Origin: Planctomycetaceae bacterium
Lineage (GTDB): Bacteria > Planctomycetota > Planctomycetia > Planctomycetales > Planctomycetaceae
Direction: 5' to 3'
Assembly: GCA_013813775.1 (NCBI GenBank)
Contig: JACCRE010000257.1
Location: forward strand, 1 to 38,085
Length of the DNA: 38,085 bases
Part shown: piece by piece, positions 20,516-28,985 of the stretch
How positions within the stretch are numbered: position 1 is the stretch's first letter
Layout: the number at the start of each line of letters is the position of its first letter
Notes under the pieces: generated by a model
The model's database searches: none
What the model saw: the letters and a program-made list of their open reading frames with translations, nothing else
Told to the model about the DNA's origin: nothing
Made by a program: the position numbers and the translations under genes

Positions 20516-20879
20516 GCCTCGCGAATCGAAGCGAATCCCAGCAGGATCGAGCCGTCGGCGCTGCCCGGCATCGAACACCGCTGAAGCCCCTCGCATTCCG
20601 GTTCGTCCAGGAATGCGGTCAGCCGCAGCATCGTCCGCAGAGTTCTCGCAATTTGCCGGAACCACTGCCCAAACGGCATTTGGAGACGCGCAAGCTCGAC
20701 GCAGCCGCCAGAGCTTCCCACGCCCGCTCCAATCGCCACGTTCTCGCCGTTGCCTGTCGGCCGACATGCCGGGCGATTCCTTCACGCCTCGTTGAGTGGG
20801 GTGACGAAAGCTCATTTGGGCCGATCCTGCCGGAGCGTACTCCGGCCGATTTCCCCGACTGCACGTGCGAAGGAACACG
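20516..20879. other. intergenic stretch after the atp operon
   Basis: This 364-bp spacer lies between atpC and the FHA gene. Open frames crossing it on either strand have arginine- and serine-rich translations without protein character. I see no terminator, repeat or convincing promoter in it, apart from GAAGGA at 20869-20874 serving the FHA gene start at 20880. Confidence 0.4.
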
Positions 20880-21680
20880 ATGTCCGACGCCAACATTGCC
20901 CTTTCTGACGCCTTGGACGAGACTCGCAGCCCGTTGACATTCTCGCTGGAGATTCGCGGCGGACGCACCGGCTACCGCCGCCGTCCGATTCTCGGCGATC
21001 GATTCCTTATCGGAAGCGACGCCGTATGCGACTTGCGGCTCGACGGCCGGCTTGCGGCGCCGCTGCACTGCCTGCTGCGGCGCGACGGCGATCACCTCGA
21101 AGCCGAGCGGCTATGCGACGTCGAGATGACGGTGAACGGTCGATCGGTCGAGTCAGCGACTCTCGTGGCGGGTGATACGCTCGGCGTCGGCGGCGTGCGA
21201 TTGATCGTGCACTCGGTCGCGGTGAGGTTTGACGTCATCCGTCCCGCGGACGGTCTGGATTCGCCGCACTTCGACCGATCGGGATTCCAGAGCGGGAGTG
21301 TTTCCGAACGACCGGCAGCCCACCTCGTTGAGCTGATCGAACGCGAAAACGACCGCATCCGCGACTTTGAGGACCGCCAGCGTGCGGGCGCCGCGGCTTT
21401 GCTCGAAGCCGTTCGCCGCTCAAGGCGTCCAAGCTCAGGAGCCGTTGCGGAAGAAGCGACAAACTCGTCTCTCGATGCGATCGTCAAGCGGCTCGACCAG
21501 CTCGCGGGAGTGCTCGAACGGCAGTCGGAGCAACACATCGTTCCCGGGGATCACCCCCGAGAAGCCGCTTCGACGCTCATCGCGGCTCAGCAGGAAGTGC
21601 TCGACCGGCTCACACGGCTTGCACGGCTTGCGGCTGCTTTCACTGATCTATCGCGAGATTCGTCGAGGCGAGCGGCATAA
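20880..21680 (+). CDS. divergent FHA-domain protein with coiled-coil tail
   Basis: The N-terminal part of about residues 20-115 fits a forkhead-associated domain, a beta sandwich that usually binds phosphothreonine. It shows RFLIGSDAVCDLRLDGRLAA, APLHCLLRRDGDHL, DVEMTVNGRSVESATLVAGD and GVRLIV. The conserved histidine (H63) and asparagine (N86) are present. However, the arginine of the usual IGR is replaced by serine (IGS) and the SRxH serine by alanine (APLH), so phosphopeptide binding may be lost or altered. Residues of about 145-265 are helical, with a probable coiled coil (HLVELIERENDRIRDFEDR, IVKRLDQLAGVLERQ). ATG 20880 is preceded by GAAGGA; the in-frame upstream ATG at 20865 has no such site. 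Target and partner are unknown. Confidence 0.75.
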   Translation: MSDANIALSDALDETRSPLTFSLEIRGGRTGYRRRPILGDRFLIGSDAVCDLRLDGRLAAPLHCLLRRDGDHLEAERLCDVEMTVNGRSVESATLVAGDTLGVGGVRLIVHSVAVRFDVIRPADGLDSPHFDRSGFQSGSVSERPAAHLVELIERENDRIRDFEDRQRAGAAALLEAVRRSRRPSSGAVAEEATNSSLDAIVKRLDQLAGVLERQSEQHIVPGDHPREAASTLIAAQQEVLDRLTRLARLAAAFTDLSRDSSRRAA

Positions 21681-21851
21681 GGATGGTCCGGCTGTGATGG
21701 TCGGGCCTTCCATGCGGATTGCCACGTCGCGGGGCGCCGCAGTACGGCCGGGAATGGCTTGCCGCACCCGGTCGGCCTGCTTCATACTGTGAACAGAAGC
21801 ATTTGTCTCAGTTTTTGGCGGTTCGATCGTTTCACCGACGGAGCCCCGGCC

Positions 21852-22223
21852 GTGAGCAGACTCTCGTTCTTCTTCACGACCTTGATCGCAGCGATTCCCG
21901 CTGCGTTCTTGGGCTATCTGTGCGTGATGGCGTTCCTGCTGAACTCCGACAAGCTGCCGCCGATCCTGATGGGCGTCGCGGGCATCACGCTGCTCGTGTG
22001 CGTGGCGGTGATCGCGATGCCGGCAGCGGTGTTGCTGAAGGGCCGCGCGACAAAGGCCGCATCGGACCCGAAGGCCGGTGAGCCGGTCGTCGCGGAGACT
22101 CCTTCGGGCGAGGTTGCGGAGATCGAAGAGAAACCGGTCGTCGCCGCAGAGGATGAGGACGTCTTCGTCGAAGGCGACGCGAACGAATTCGACGACTTCG
22201 ACGAGACGCCGAAGAAGAAATGA
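21852..22223 (+). CDS. small two-helix membrane protein with acidic tail
   Basis: I do not recognise a function. From GTG 21852 the 123-residue product has two membrane helices (about residues 4-28, SFFFTTLIAAIPAAFLGYLC, and about 38-62, ILMGVAGITLLVCVAVIAMPAAVLL), then a long acidic, proline- and glutamate-rich tail ending DDFDETPKKK. The frame is open back to 21759, but the added residues have no helix or family character. Proteins of this layout are common, unstudied companions in planctomycete genomes. It follows the FHA gene by about 170 bp and could share its transcript. Confidence 0.65.
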   Translation: MSRLSFFFTTLIAAIPAAFLGYLCVMAFLLNSDKLPPILMGVAGITLLVCVAVIAMPAAVLLKGRATKAASDPKAGEPVVAETPSGEVAEIEEKPVVAAEDEDVFVEGDANEFDDFDETPKKK

Positions 22224-22299
22224 CGTTCAGAGATTCACAGCGTTCTCTTGTGGCCTTCCGCACCGGCAGGCTTGCGCCCGCCGCTCGCTTCGGAATCGT

Positions 22300-23136
<837 letters not shown>

Positions 23137-23152
23137 GGGATCAACGGATGCT

Positions 23153-23569
23153 TTAGAGGGCCGAGAGCGGAATGACGGAGCCGCCGGGAAATGTTCGCAC
23201 GAGCCGGTCGTCGGCAGTCACCAGCGCACAGCCCTCGCGCTCTGCTAAGGCGACATACAGGCAGTCGTAGACGCCGATTCGGGCCTGGGAGGAAAGTTCG
23301 ACGGCTCGCGCAAGTAGTGGCGACGAAGGGAAGAGGAGAGGACAGTTGGTCAATGCGTCAGCTAACCGTCGACCGCTCGACGAGATCGGAATGCGCCCCT
23401 GTCGCTCCGCCCGCGTGAGGGCGTGGGCGATCTCCACGGGAAAGATCTCCGGTGCCAGAAGCTCATATGCGGCGCTGCGAAATGCGTCCCGCAGACGCAG
23501 TGCAACGTCTGAGTCGCCCTCTGGCAGCACCCACTTCAGGGCTATGCATGAGTCGAGAATGTACTTCAT
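23153..23569 (-). CDS. vapC: VapC-like PIN-domain toxin (putative RNase)
   Basis: PIN-domain toxins are Mg2+-dependent ribonucleases held inactive by a cognate antitoxin. The 138-residue protein has the expected acidic residues: D6 in [11 protein letters not shown], the glutamate in [15 protein letters not shown], the aspartate in [14 protein letters not shown], and the aspartates in [14 protein letters not shown]. Length is normal for VapC. The ATG overlaps the stop of the upstream antitoxin gene by 4 bp, the standard arrangement for such pairs. The pair lies between two direct copies of the permease gene's 5' end, so it probably arrived by a rearrangement. The RNA target is unknown. Confidence 0.88.
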   Translation of the reverse strand: MKYILDSCIALKWVLPEGDSDVALRLRDAFRSAAYELLAPEIFPVEIAHALTRAERQGRIPISSSGRRLADALTNCPLLFPSSPLLARAVELSSQARIGVYDCLYVALAEREGCALVTADDRLVRTFPGGSVIPLSAL

Positions 23570-23796
23570 TCAAGGCTTCGCGGATCTTCACGACCTGCGC
23601 GGATGAGATCGACGGCGATGTTCATTTCGCCATATTTCCGGCGCAATTCCTCGCGCATCCGGTCCATCCGCTCGCAGGCCTTGCGCATGACCTCCGGGTC
23701 GCGCTCGCCGGACATGGCCCGGCGGATCGCCTCGTCCAGCTCGGCCCGGACTTCGGGCGAGAAAGTATGGCCAAGAGTGTGTTCGACGGTGCTCAT
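23566..23796 (-). CDS. antitoxin partner of the PIN toxin
   Basis: The 76-residue protein from ATG 23796 begins MSTVEHTLGHTFSPEVRAELDEAIRRAMSG. It is mostly helical and charged, and ends with [18 protein letters not shown], a C terminus much like those of VapB-type antitoxins that wrap around PIN toxins. The stop overlaps the toxin start by 4 bp. A GTG at 23856 would add 20 residues and start 3 bp from the repeat edge, but lacks family support. No ribbon-helix-helix or AbrB DNA-binding domain is obvious, so self-regulation is uncertain. The antitoxin call rests on position, size and the C terminus. Confidence 0.75.
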   Translation of the reverse strand: MSTVEHTLGHTFSPEVRAELDEAIRRAMSGERDPEVMRKACERMDRMREELRRKYGEMNIAVDLIRAGREDPRSLE

Positions 23797-23858
23797 GCGG
23801 AAATTGTCGGAAGAAGCCGGCACGGCGTCAATCGGCAGGTTGTGATCGCTCTTCACCC

Positions 23859-23927
23859 CGAAAGGTCATCTCCCGCACAAGCGAATTGCGGAAGAAGGTG
23901 AGCCGGACGCGGGAGTGGTTGGGGCGG
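23859..23927 (-). pseudogene. direct repeat copy 2: remnant of the permease gene 5' end
   Basis: Read on the minus strand this segment still encodes [22 protein letters not shown], differing from the intact permease by Y to H and W to R. It lacks a start codon and is cut off by unrelated sequence on both sides. It is the second copy of the repeat at 23057-23125 and marks the right edge of the toxin-antitoxin segment. Confidence 0.8.
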
Positions 23928-23933
23928 CTTTTG

Positions 23934-24545
23934 TTATTCATCAAGAAGGTTGTTCGTGTTCTCAAGAATCATCCAATCGCTCCCGCGCTTCCACAGTGCG
24001 GTCCGATTACTGATCCACCAGGCCGAATATTCGTCGGATGCTTCGGTTATGTTGGACAGCCCAAAGCGCTCGATAATTCGATCGAGCAACCATGGAGTAC
24101 TCAGCTCAGCGAGTGCGGGTACGTCAACACTTCGCCACCCGAGCGACCACAGTTCGTCAGAGACAGCCGATCCTTCGATGTATTTGTCGAAAGACGTAGC
24201 GATCGGATCCCCGTCTTCGAGATACCGGCCGTCTTGATCGATCTCGAACGCGACTTGGCAAAGAGTATTGCAGCATTCGAAATACCAGCGACCATCCAGG
24301 ATCGAACCAGCAATGGTTCCGGGTTTCCAACGACTTCGAGAACTAAGGTGAACGATACCGAATTGCAGAGGTTCAAGCCCGGAATAGAGAACCAAACCCC
24401 CATACTTTGCCTGAAAACTAATTACGGGTTCATAGGCCGGATAGCCAAGCTCACGCAGAAGCGCAGCAACTTGAGAAGGATCTGAGATAGACGGAATTTT
24501 CGCCTGGCGTAGCAAGTATTGAGTTGCTCGGTCGGACAATGGCAT
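23934..24545 (-). CDS. SUKH-like (SMI1/KNR4 family) protein, possible immunity protein
   Basis: The 203-residue protein resembles the SUKH superfamily, whose members include immunity proteins against polymorphic toxins. Supporting signs are the helix-to-strand junction VISFQAKYGGLVLYSG (about residues 41-56), FGIVHL, and IDQDGRYLEDGDPIATSFDKYIEG (about 102-125), where SUKH proteins carry their conserved acidic and SFxxYI-like positions. Base composition is visibly lower in GC than the neighbours, consistent with horizontal transfer. No matching toxin gene is visible. The start codon lies 2 bp downstream of the purM stop on the same strand, so it may be co-transcribed with purM. The family call is by pattern only. 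Confidence 0.55.
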   Translation of the reverse strand: MPLSDRATQYLLRQAKIPSISDPSQVAALLRELGYPAYEPVISFQAKYGGLVLYSGLEPLQFGIVHLSSRSRWKPGTIAGSILDGRWYFECCNTLCQVAFEIDQDGRYLEDGDPIATSFDKYIEGSAVSDELWSLGWRSVDVPALAELSTPWLLDRIIERFGLSNITEASDEYSAWWISNRTALWKRGSDWMILENTNNLLDE

Positions 24546-24547
24546 CC

Positions 24548-25597
24548 CTATACCTCAGCTTCTCCACTTAGCGATGCCTTTCGGGCACCTTCCACAATTT
24601 TGCCAAGCAGGAAAGGTTTGAGGCCCTCTTCCCGGAGCACGCCGCTCACCGCTGCCTCATGACCCTGTTCAACGACAACCACAAATCCCACGCCTCGGTT
24701 GAACACCCGGTCCATCTCGCTCTCTTCGATCCCGCCCAAGCGTTGCAGCCAGCCGAACTCGGGCGGTTCGGGCCAGCCGCGACGAAGAACCGCGCGGCAG
24801 TTCTCAGGCAGGACGCGTTCGAGGTTCTCGGCGAGTCCGCCGCCGGTGATGTGGGCCATGCCGTGAACGGCGCCGGGAACCGCCTTGAGCAGCGACACGA
24901 TCGGCTTCGCGTAGATCGTCGTCGGTGTGAGCAGAACATCGGCGACAGTCCGGCCCAGTTCTTCGATGTGATCGTCGATCGCGAGACCGGCATGCTCGAA
25001 GACGGCCTTGCGGATGAGGCTGTAGCCGTTGCTGTGAAAGCCGCTGGAGGGCAATCCGATCACGACGTCGCCGGGCCGGATCGCCTTGCCGTCGATGAGT
25101 TTCGAGCGGTCGGCGACGCCGACGCAAAATCCGGCCATGTCAAACTCGTCCTGGGCATACACGGCGGGCATGATCGCCGTCTCGCCGCCGAGCAGGGCAC
25201 AGCCGGCTTGGCGACAGCCCTCCGCGACGCCTGAAACGAGCTGCGCAAGCCGGTCGGGGTCGTCGCGATCGAGGGCGACGTAGTCCAGAAAGAACAACGG
25301 CTCGGCGCCAAGACACAAGACATCGTTCACGCACATCGCGACGAGATCGATGCCGACGGTGTCGTACTTCTGCGCGGTAAACGCGACCTTGAGCTTCGTG
25401 CCGACGCCGTCGGTGCCCGAGACGAGCACCGGGTCTTCGTATCGGCCCGCTTCCGAAAGTCGGAACAGCCCTGCGAAGCCGCCGGGGAGATCCATCACGC
25501 CGGGACGACGAGTCCGCGCGATGAGTTCCGGCAGCCGGGCCATCGACTGCTCGTAGAGATCGAGGTCGACGCCGGAGGATTTATAGGAAAGTGTCAT
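24548..25597 (-). CDS. purM: phosphoribosylformylglycinamidine cyclo-ligase
   Basis: PurM closes the imidazole ring in purine synthesis, turning FGAM and ATP into AIR. ATG 25597 (MTLSYKSSGVDLDLYEQSM) gives the normal length, 349 residues. The frame continues upstream to 25732, but that part overlaps the glnA terminator and has no similarity. Motifs are GTDGVGTKLKVA, VNDVLCLGAEPLFFLDYVA, LLGGETAIMPAVY, GLPSSGFHSNGYSLIR, and HITGGGLAENLERVLP near the C terminus. It stands alone among purine genes here. The tail overlaps nothing, but the SUKH-like gene begins 2 bp after its stop. Confidence 0.96.
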   Translation of the reverse strand: MTLSYKSSGVDLDLYEQSMARLPELIARTRRPGVMDLPGGFAGLFRLSEAGRYEDPVLVSGTDGVGTKLKVAFTAQKYDTVGIDLVAMCVNDVLCLGAEPLFFLDYVALDRDDPDRLAQLVSGVAEGCRQAGCALLGGETAIMPAVYAQDEFDMAGFCVGVADRSKLIDGKAIRPGDVVIGLPSSGFHSNGYSLIRKAVFEHAGLAIDDHIEELGRTVADVLLTPTTIYAKPIVSLLKAVPGAVHGMAHITGGGLAENLERVLPENCRAVLRRGWPEPPEFGWLQRLGGIEESEMDRVFNRGVGFVVVVEQGHEAAVSGVLREEGLKPFLLGKIVEGARKASLSGEAEV

Positions 25598-25673
25598 GCG
25601 GAAGAAAGCTTCGGACGAGCGGGAGAGTCGTATTGTACCGAGATAATCTCCGCGAACGAACCGGGATACGAAA

Positions 25674-25703
25674 GAAGCCCACCGGCCGAGGCCGGTGGGC
25701 TTC
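25674..25703 (-). terminator. intrinsic terminator of glnA
   Basis: A near-perfect 13-bp stem GAAGCCCACCGGC/GCCGGTGGGCTTC with a four-base loop lies 42 bp after the glnA stop on the minus strand and is followed by TTTCGT. It separates glnA from purM and uses the same GCCCACCGG core as the terminator at 9562. Confidence 0.85.
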
Positions 25704-25744
25704 GATGGTCGTTCAAGCTCTCCTTCACGCAACGAAAGCGACGC

Positions 25745-27163
25745 TTACGCCTGGAAGTAGAGGTCGAACTCGTAGGGGTGAGGGCGGAGACGCAGGGCGT
25801 CGATCTCGTGGTTCCGCTTCCACCAGACCCAGGTGTCGATCAGATCCTGAGTGAACACGTCGCCCTTCGTCAGGAACTCGTGATCGGCTTCGAGAGCCGC
25901 CATGGCTTCGCCGAGGCTTGCCGGGGCGACGTTCGTCTCGGCCAGTTCCTCAGGCGTCATATCGTAGATGTCACGGTCGAGCGGCTCGCCGGGATCGAGC
26001 TTGTTCTGGATGCCGTCGATCATGGCCATCATCAACGCCGGGAAGAGCAGATATCCCGTCGCCAGCGGATCGGGCGAGCGGAACTCGGCTCGCTTCGCCT
26101 TTGGGCTGGGCGAATACATCGGGATGCGGACGGCGGCGGACCGGTTGCGCTGGCTCATCGCGAGCGTCACCGGGGCTTCGAAGCCGGGCACCAGGCGGTG
26201 GTAGCTGTTCGCCGTCGGGGCGGCGATCGCCATCAATGCCCGTCCGTGATGCAGGATGCCGCCGATGGCGTGCATGCCGATCTCCGACAGACCCGCATAG
26301 CCGTCGCCTGCGAAGAGCGGCTCGCCGCCCTTCCACAGCGACATGTGGGTGTGCATACCGGAGCCGTTGTCGCCGAAGATCGGCTTCGGCATGAAGGTGA
26401 CGGTCTTGCCGTGCCGCTTCGCGACGTTCTTGATGATGTACTTGTACCACTGCAACTGGTCGGCCATGGTCAGGAGGTCTTCGAACCTCATGTCGATTTC
26501 GCACTGACCGGCCGTCGCCACCTCGTGGTGGTGGGCCTCGACGGAGATGCCGACCTTCTTCATGACCGTGGTCATTTCGGTGCGTAGATCGCCGTAGCTG
26601 TCGATCGGGCTGACGGGGAAATAGCCCGCTTTGTATCCGGGCTTGTGTCCTAGGTTAGGGCCGTCTGCGCGGCCGCTGTTCCAGGCGGCTTCGACGCTGT
26701 CGATCTGGTAGTAACTCTTGTACTGCGTCGATTCGAAGCGTACGTCGTCGAAGATGAAGAACTCGGGCTCGGGACCGACGTAGCAGGTATCGGCAATGCC
26801 GGTCTGCTTCAGAAACGCGACCGCCTTTTTCGCGACGTTCCGCGGATCCTTCGTGTACGCCTCTTTGGTGATCGGATCGACGATGTCGGCGATCAGGCTT
26901 AGCGTCGGCGTCGAAAAGAACGGGTCGATCTTCGCCGTTTCCAGATCAGGCACCATCAGCATGTCGCTGGCGTTGATCACCTGCCAGCCGCGGATGCTGG
27001 AACCGTCGAATCCAAAGCCCTCGGTCAGGGATTTGTCGTCGACGTGCTCCGTCGGGTAGGTGCAGTGCTGCCACTGCCCGAACAGGTCGCAGAACTTCAC
27101 GTCCACCTGTTCAACGTTGTTCTTCTTCGAGAAATCCAGAACTTCCTTCGGCGTCGACGGCAT
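25745..27163 (-). CDS. glnA: glutamine synthetase, type I
   Basis: Glutamine synthetase makes glutamine from glutamate, ammonia and ATP. The 472-residue protein has all class I marks: [11 protein letters not shown] (about residues 50-60), the metal-binding [11 protein letters not shown] (130-140), [21 protein letters not shown] (260-280), the glutamate-binding [18 protein letters not shown], and [12 protein letters not shown]. The loop [11 protein letters not shown] (397-407) supplies Y400, equivalent to the tyrosine adenylylated in the GSI-beta form, so regulation by GlnE-type adenylylation is likely. The ATG at 27163 has GGGGAG about nine bases upstream. A terminator follows at 25674-25703. 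Confidence 0.97.
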   Translation of the reverse strand: MPSTPKEVLDFSKKNNVEQVDVKFCDLFGQWQHCTYPTEHVDDKSLTEGFGFDGSSIRGWQVINASDMLMVPDLETAKIDPFFSTPTLSLIADIVDPITKEAYTKDPRNVAKKAVAFLKQTGIADTCYVGPEPEFFIFDDVRFESTQYKSYYQIDSVEAAWNSGRADGPNLGHKPGYKAGYFPVSPIDSYGDLRTEMTTVMKKVGISVEAHHHEVATAGQCEIDMRFEDLLTMADQLQWYKYIIKNVAKRHGKTVTFMPKPIFGDNGSGMHTHMSLWKGGEPLFAGDGYAGLSEIGMHAIGGILHHGRALMAIAAPTANSYHRLVPGFEAPVTLAMSQRNRSAAVRIPMYSPSPKAKRAEFRSPDPLATGYLLFPALMMAMIDGIQNKLDPGEPLDRDIYDMTPEELAETNVAPASLGEAMAALEADHEFLTKGDVFTQDLIDTWVWWKRNHEIDALRLRPHPYEFDLYFQA

Positions 27164-27692
27164 TTGAGTTCGCGCTCCCCAGCAATAAAGAGGTATGGAC
27201 GGCGGGTGGGCATCCCTGACACGGCGGCCGGAGTCCTCCCAGCCAGACGGCGGAACAGCGGAGACTATTACGCGTTCAACTCACGTCCACAAGCGTCAAG
27301 CCGGCGGGCGTGAAAGCGGAAGTCGTCGATCTTCGCGTCGGCGGAGTCACGTACGCCGAGTCCGAAGAGCGAGCCATCTTTGCTTTTCGCAGCGATCGGA
27401 CCAAGGCTGCTCGGCGAGTCAGCAGAGAATGCTCTCTTTCTGCGCACATGGTCTCGCAGTGTGTCGAAGAGCCGCCGAATTGTGCAGCGATTCGGTACCC
27501 ACTGTTCCTGCCGCGCTTTCAGGCAAAAGTGGTGCCGGATGAGAAGTTCCTACGAACAAGCAATTTTACTTGTCCATCTTCTCCAAAAATCCCAAATTAC
27601 TATTGCACTGCCCCACGCGTCAGTATTCAATCTTTCAGATATGCCCTCTCGATACGGGCCAGTCTTCAAGGTGCATACGGTGGAGGTGAACG
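27164..27692. other. divergent intergenic region between glnA and the LTxxQ-like gene
   Basis: This 529-bp region lies between divergently transcribed genes and should hold both promoters. The stretch at 27556-27650 is clearly AT-richer than the rest. I found no good sigma54 (GG-N10-GC with TTGCA) element for glnA and no unambiguous sigma70 pair. Open frames here (for example 27310-27708, plus) end in cysteine- and serine-rich translations that do not look like real proteins. Confidence 0.4.
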
Positions 27693-28073
27693 ATGCGAAA
27701 GTTGTTAGGTGCAGCGATCTTGGCGGCTCTGTTTGTTCCTGCGGCTGCTCAAACGGGGAAGCCGGATGCGAAGGACGGAGAGCCGGTCGCGGAGACGAAG
27801 GAGTTCCTGCTCGACGTCTCGGAAGCCCGCGCCAAAACGGGCCGCGTTCCGAACGGCTACGGCCAGATCGGCTTGACCCGCGATCAAAAGGAAAGGATCT
27901 ACGGGATCCAAGCCGCTTACGCGCAGCGGATCAAGGAACTGGAAGAAGAGCTTGAAGGTCTGAAGGTTGAGCAGATCATTCAGATCAAGAACGTGCTGAA
28001 CGACAACCAGAAGACCCAGATCGAAAACTATGAGGCGCGGACGAACTCACGCCGTCGTACGACGACCCCGTAA
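27693..28073 (+). CDS. small secreted helical protein, LTxxQ-like
   Basis: The function is unknown. The 126-residue product has a signal peptide (MRKLLGAAILAALFVPAAAQ) and a helical mature part. This includes LTRDQKERIYGIQAAYAQRI followed by KELEEELEGLKVEQIIQIKNVLNDNQKTQIENYEA, where LTRDQ and VLNDNQ resemble the paired LTxxQ elements of CpxP/Spy-type periplasmic proteins. Such proteins often act as periplasmic chaperones or stress sensors, but related planctomycete proteins are unstudied. GGAGGTGA six bases before ATG 27693 is a strong ribosome-binding site. A terminator hairpin follows at 28099-28134. Confidence 0.72.
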   Translation: MRKLLGAAILAALFVPAAAQTGKPDAKDGEPVAETKEFLLDVSEARAKTGRVPNGYGQIGLTRDQKERIYGIQAAYAQRIKELEEELEGLKVEQIIQIKNVLNDNQKTQIENYEARTNSRRRTTTP

Positions 28074-28098
28074 TTTCTGAAACAGCGTGAAAATTGCG

Positions 28099-28134
28099 AA
28101 AGAAGCCGAGGGGCTGCGGTCCTTCGGCTTCTTT
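28099..28134. terminator. shared terminator of the LTxxQ-like gene and pdxJ
   Basis: An 11-bp perfect stem AAAGAAGCCGA/TCGGCTTCTTT (28099-28109 with 28124-28134) lies between two convergent genes. It has T-rich flank on the plus side (CTCTTTC) and serves as a bidirectional terminator. Confidence 0.85.
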
Positions 28135-28155
28135 CTCTTTCGGGTCAACGTAAGC

Positions 28156-28869
28156 TCAACCGATCAACGCCTTCATCTCTCGAATGGCCCGTTCGAAGCC
28201 GACCATCACCGCCCGGGCCACGATGCTGTGCCCGATGTTGAGTTCGCTCACTTCCGGAACTCGGGCGATCGGCACGACATTGCGATAGGTCAGCCCGTGG
28301 CCCATGTGGAGCAAGAGATCGAGTTTGCGGGCGTGGGCGCCGGCCGACGTAAGCGCGAAAAGTTCCCTCAACTGAGCCGCTTCGCTGGCGGCGTCGGCGT
28401 AACCGCCGGTGTGCAGTTCAACGGCCGACACTCCTAAATCTTTGGAGGCATCGATCTGCCGCTCATCGGGGTCGATGAACAGGCTGACTTCGATTCCGGC
28501 GTCTTGCAGCCGCTCGACGCAGCGGCGAACGCGATCACGATTGCCGATGACGTCGAGTCCGCCTTCGGTGGTCACTTCTTCTCGCTTCTCGGGAACGAGC
28601 GTCGCCTGCCCGGGCCGCAGTTCGATCGCGATATCGGCGATCGAATCCTCCGCCGCCATCTCGAAATTCAGTTTGACCTGCACGGTCTCCTTGAGGACGC
28701 GTACGTCACGATCCTGAATGTGCCGGCGGTCCTCGCGGAGATGCACAGTGATACCGTCGGCCCCCGCGAGTTCCGCGATCACCGCCGCCCAAACAGGGTC
28801 AGGCTCGATCGTCCGCCGGGCCTGACGAATCGTCGCGACATGATCGATGTTGACGCCGAGTTTCGCCAC
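28156..28869 (-). CDS. pdxJ: pyridoxine 5'-phosphate synthase
   Basis: PdxJ condenses 1-deoxy-xylulose 5-phosphate with 3-amino-2-oxopropyl phosphate to form pyridoxine 5'-phosphate, the last ring-forming step of the DXP-dependent vitamin B6 route. The 237-residue TIM-barrel protein has the typical start ([20 protein letters not shown]), the [20 protein letters not shown] segment, [35 protein letters not shown] and [12 protein letters not shown]. The start is GTG 28869 with GGAG about six bases upstream. A TATAAT hexamer lies 37 bp ahead. It converges on a shared terminator. Confidence 0.96.
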   Translation of the reverse strand: MAKLGVNIDHVATIRQARRTIEPDPVWAAVIAELAGADGITVHLREDRRHIQDRDVRVLKETVQVKLNFEMAAEDSIADIAIELRPGQATLVPEKREEVTTEGGLDVIGNRDRVRRCVERLQDAGIEVSLFIDPDERQIDASKDLGVSAVELHTGGYADAASEAAQLRELFALTSAGAHARKLDLLLHMGHGLTYRNVVPIARVPEVSELNIGHSIVARAVMVGFERAIREMKALIG

Positions 28870-28905
28870 GGTTTGCTCCGAGCGGTTCCGAAGAATGTTG
28901 ATGCA

Positions 28906-28911
28906 ATTATA
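28906..28911 (-). promoter_or_regulatory. -10 element of the pdxJ promoter
   Basis: On the minus strand this reads TATAAT, a full match to the sigma70 -10 consensus, 37 bp before the pdxJ GTG start. The -35 position 17 bp further up (GGTCGG) is a poor match, so the -35 part is not assigned. Confidence 0.4.
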
Positions 28912-28985
28912 TACTACGACAGGAGCTTCCGACCGAGGCGAGCGTGCCGAGTTGATTCTGCGTGTCGTACACTGGAGGTATGGCG

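Noticed and set aside
27310-27708. Plus-strand 132-codon frame upstream of the LTxxQ-like gene
   Set aside because: It overlaps that gene's start, has a patchy cysteine- and serine-rich translation and no ribosome-binding site; the region is better read as the divergent promoter area.
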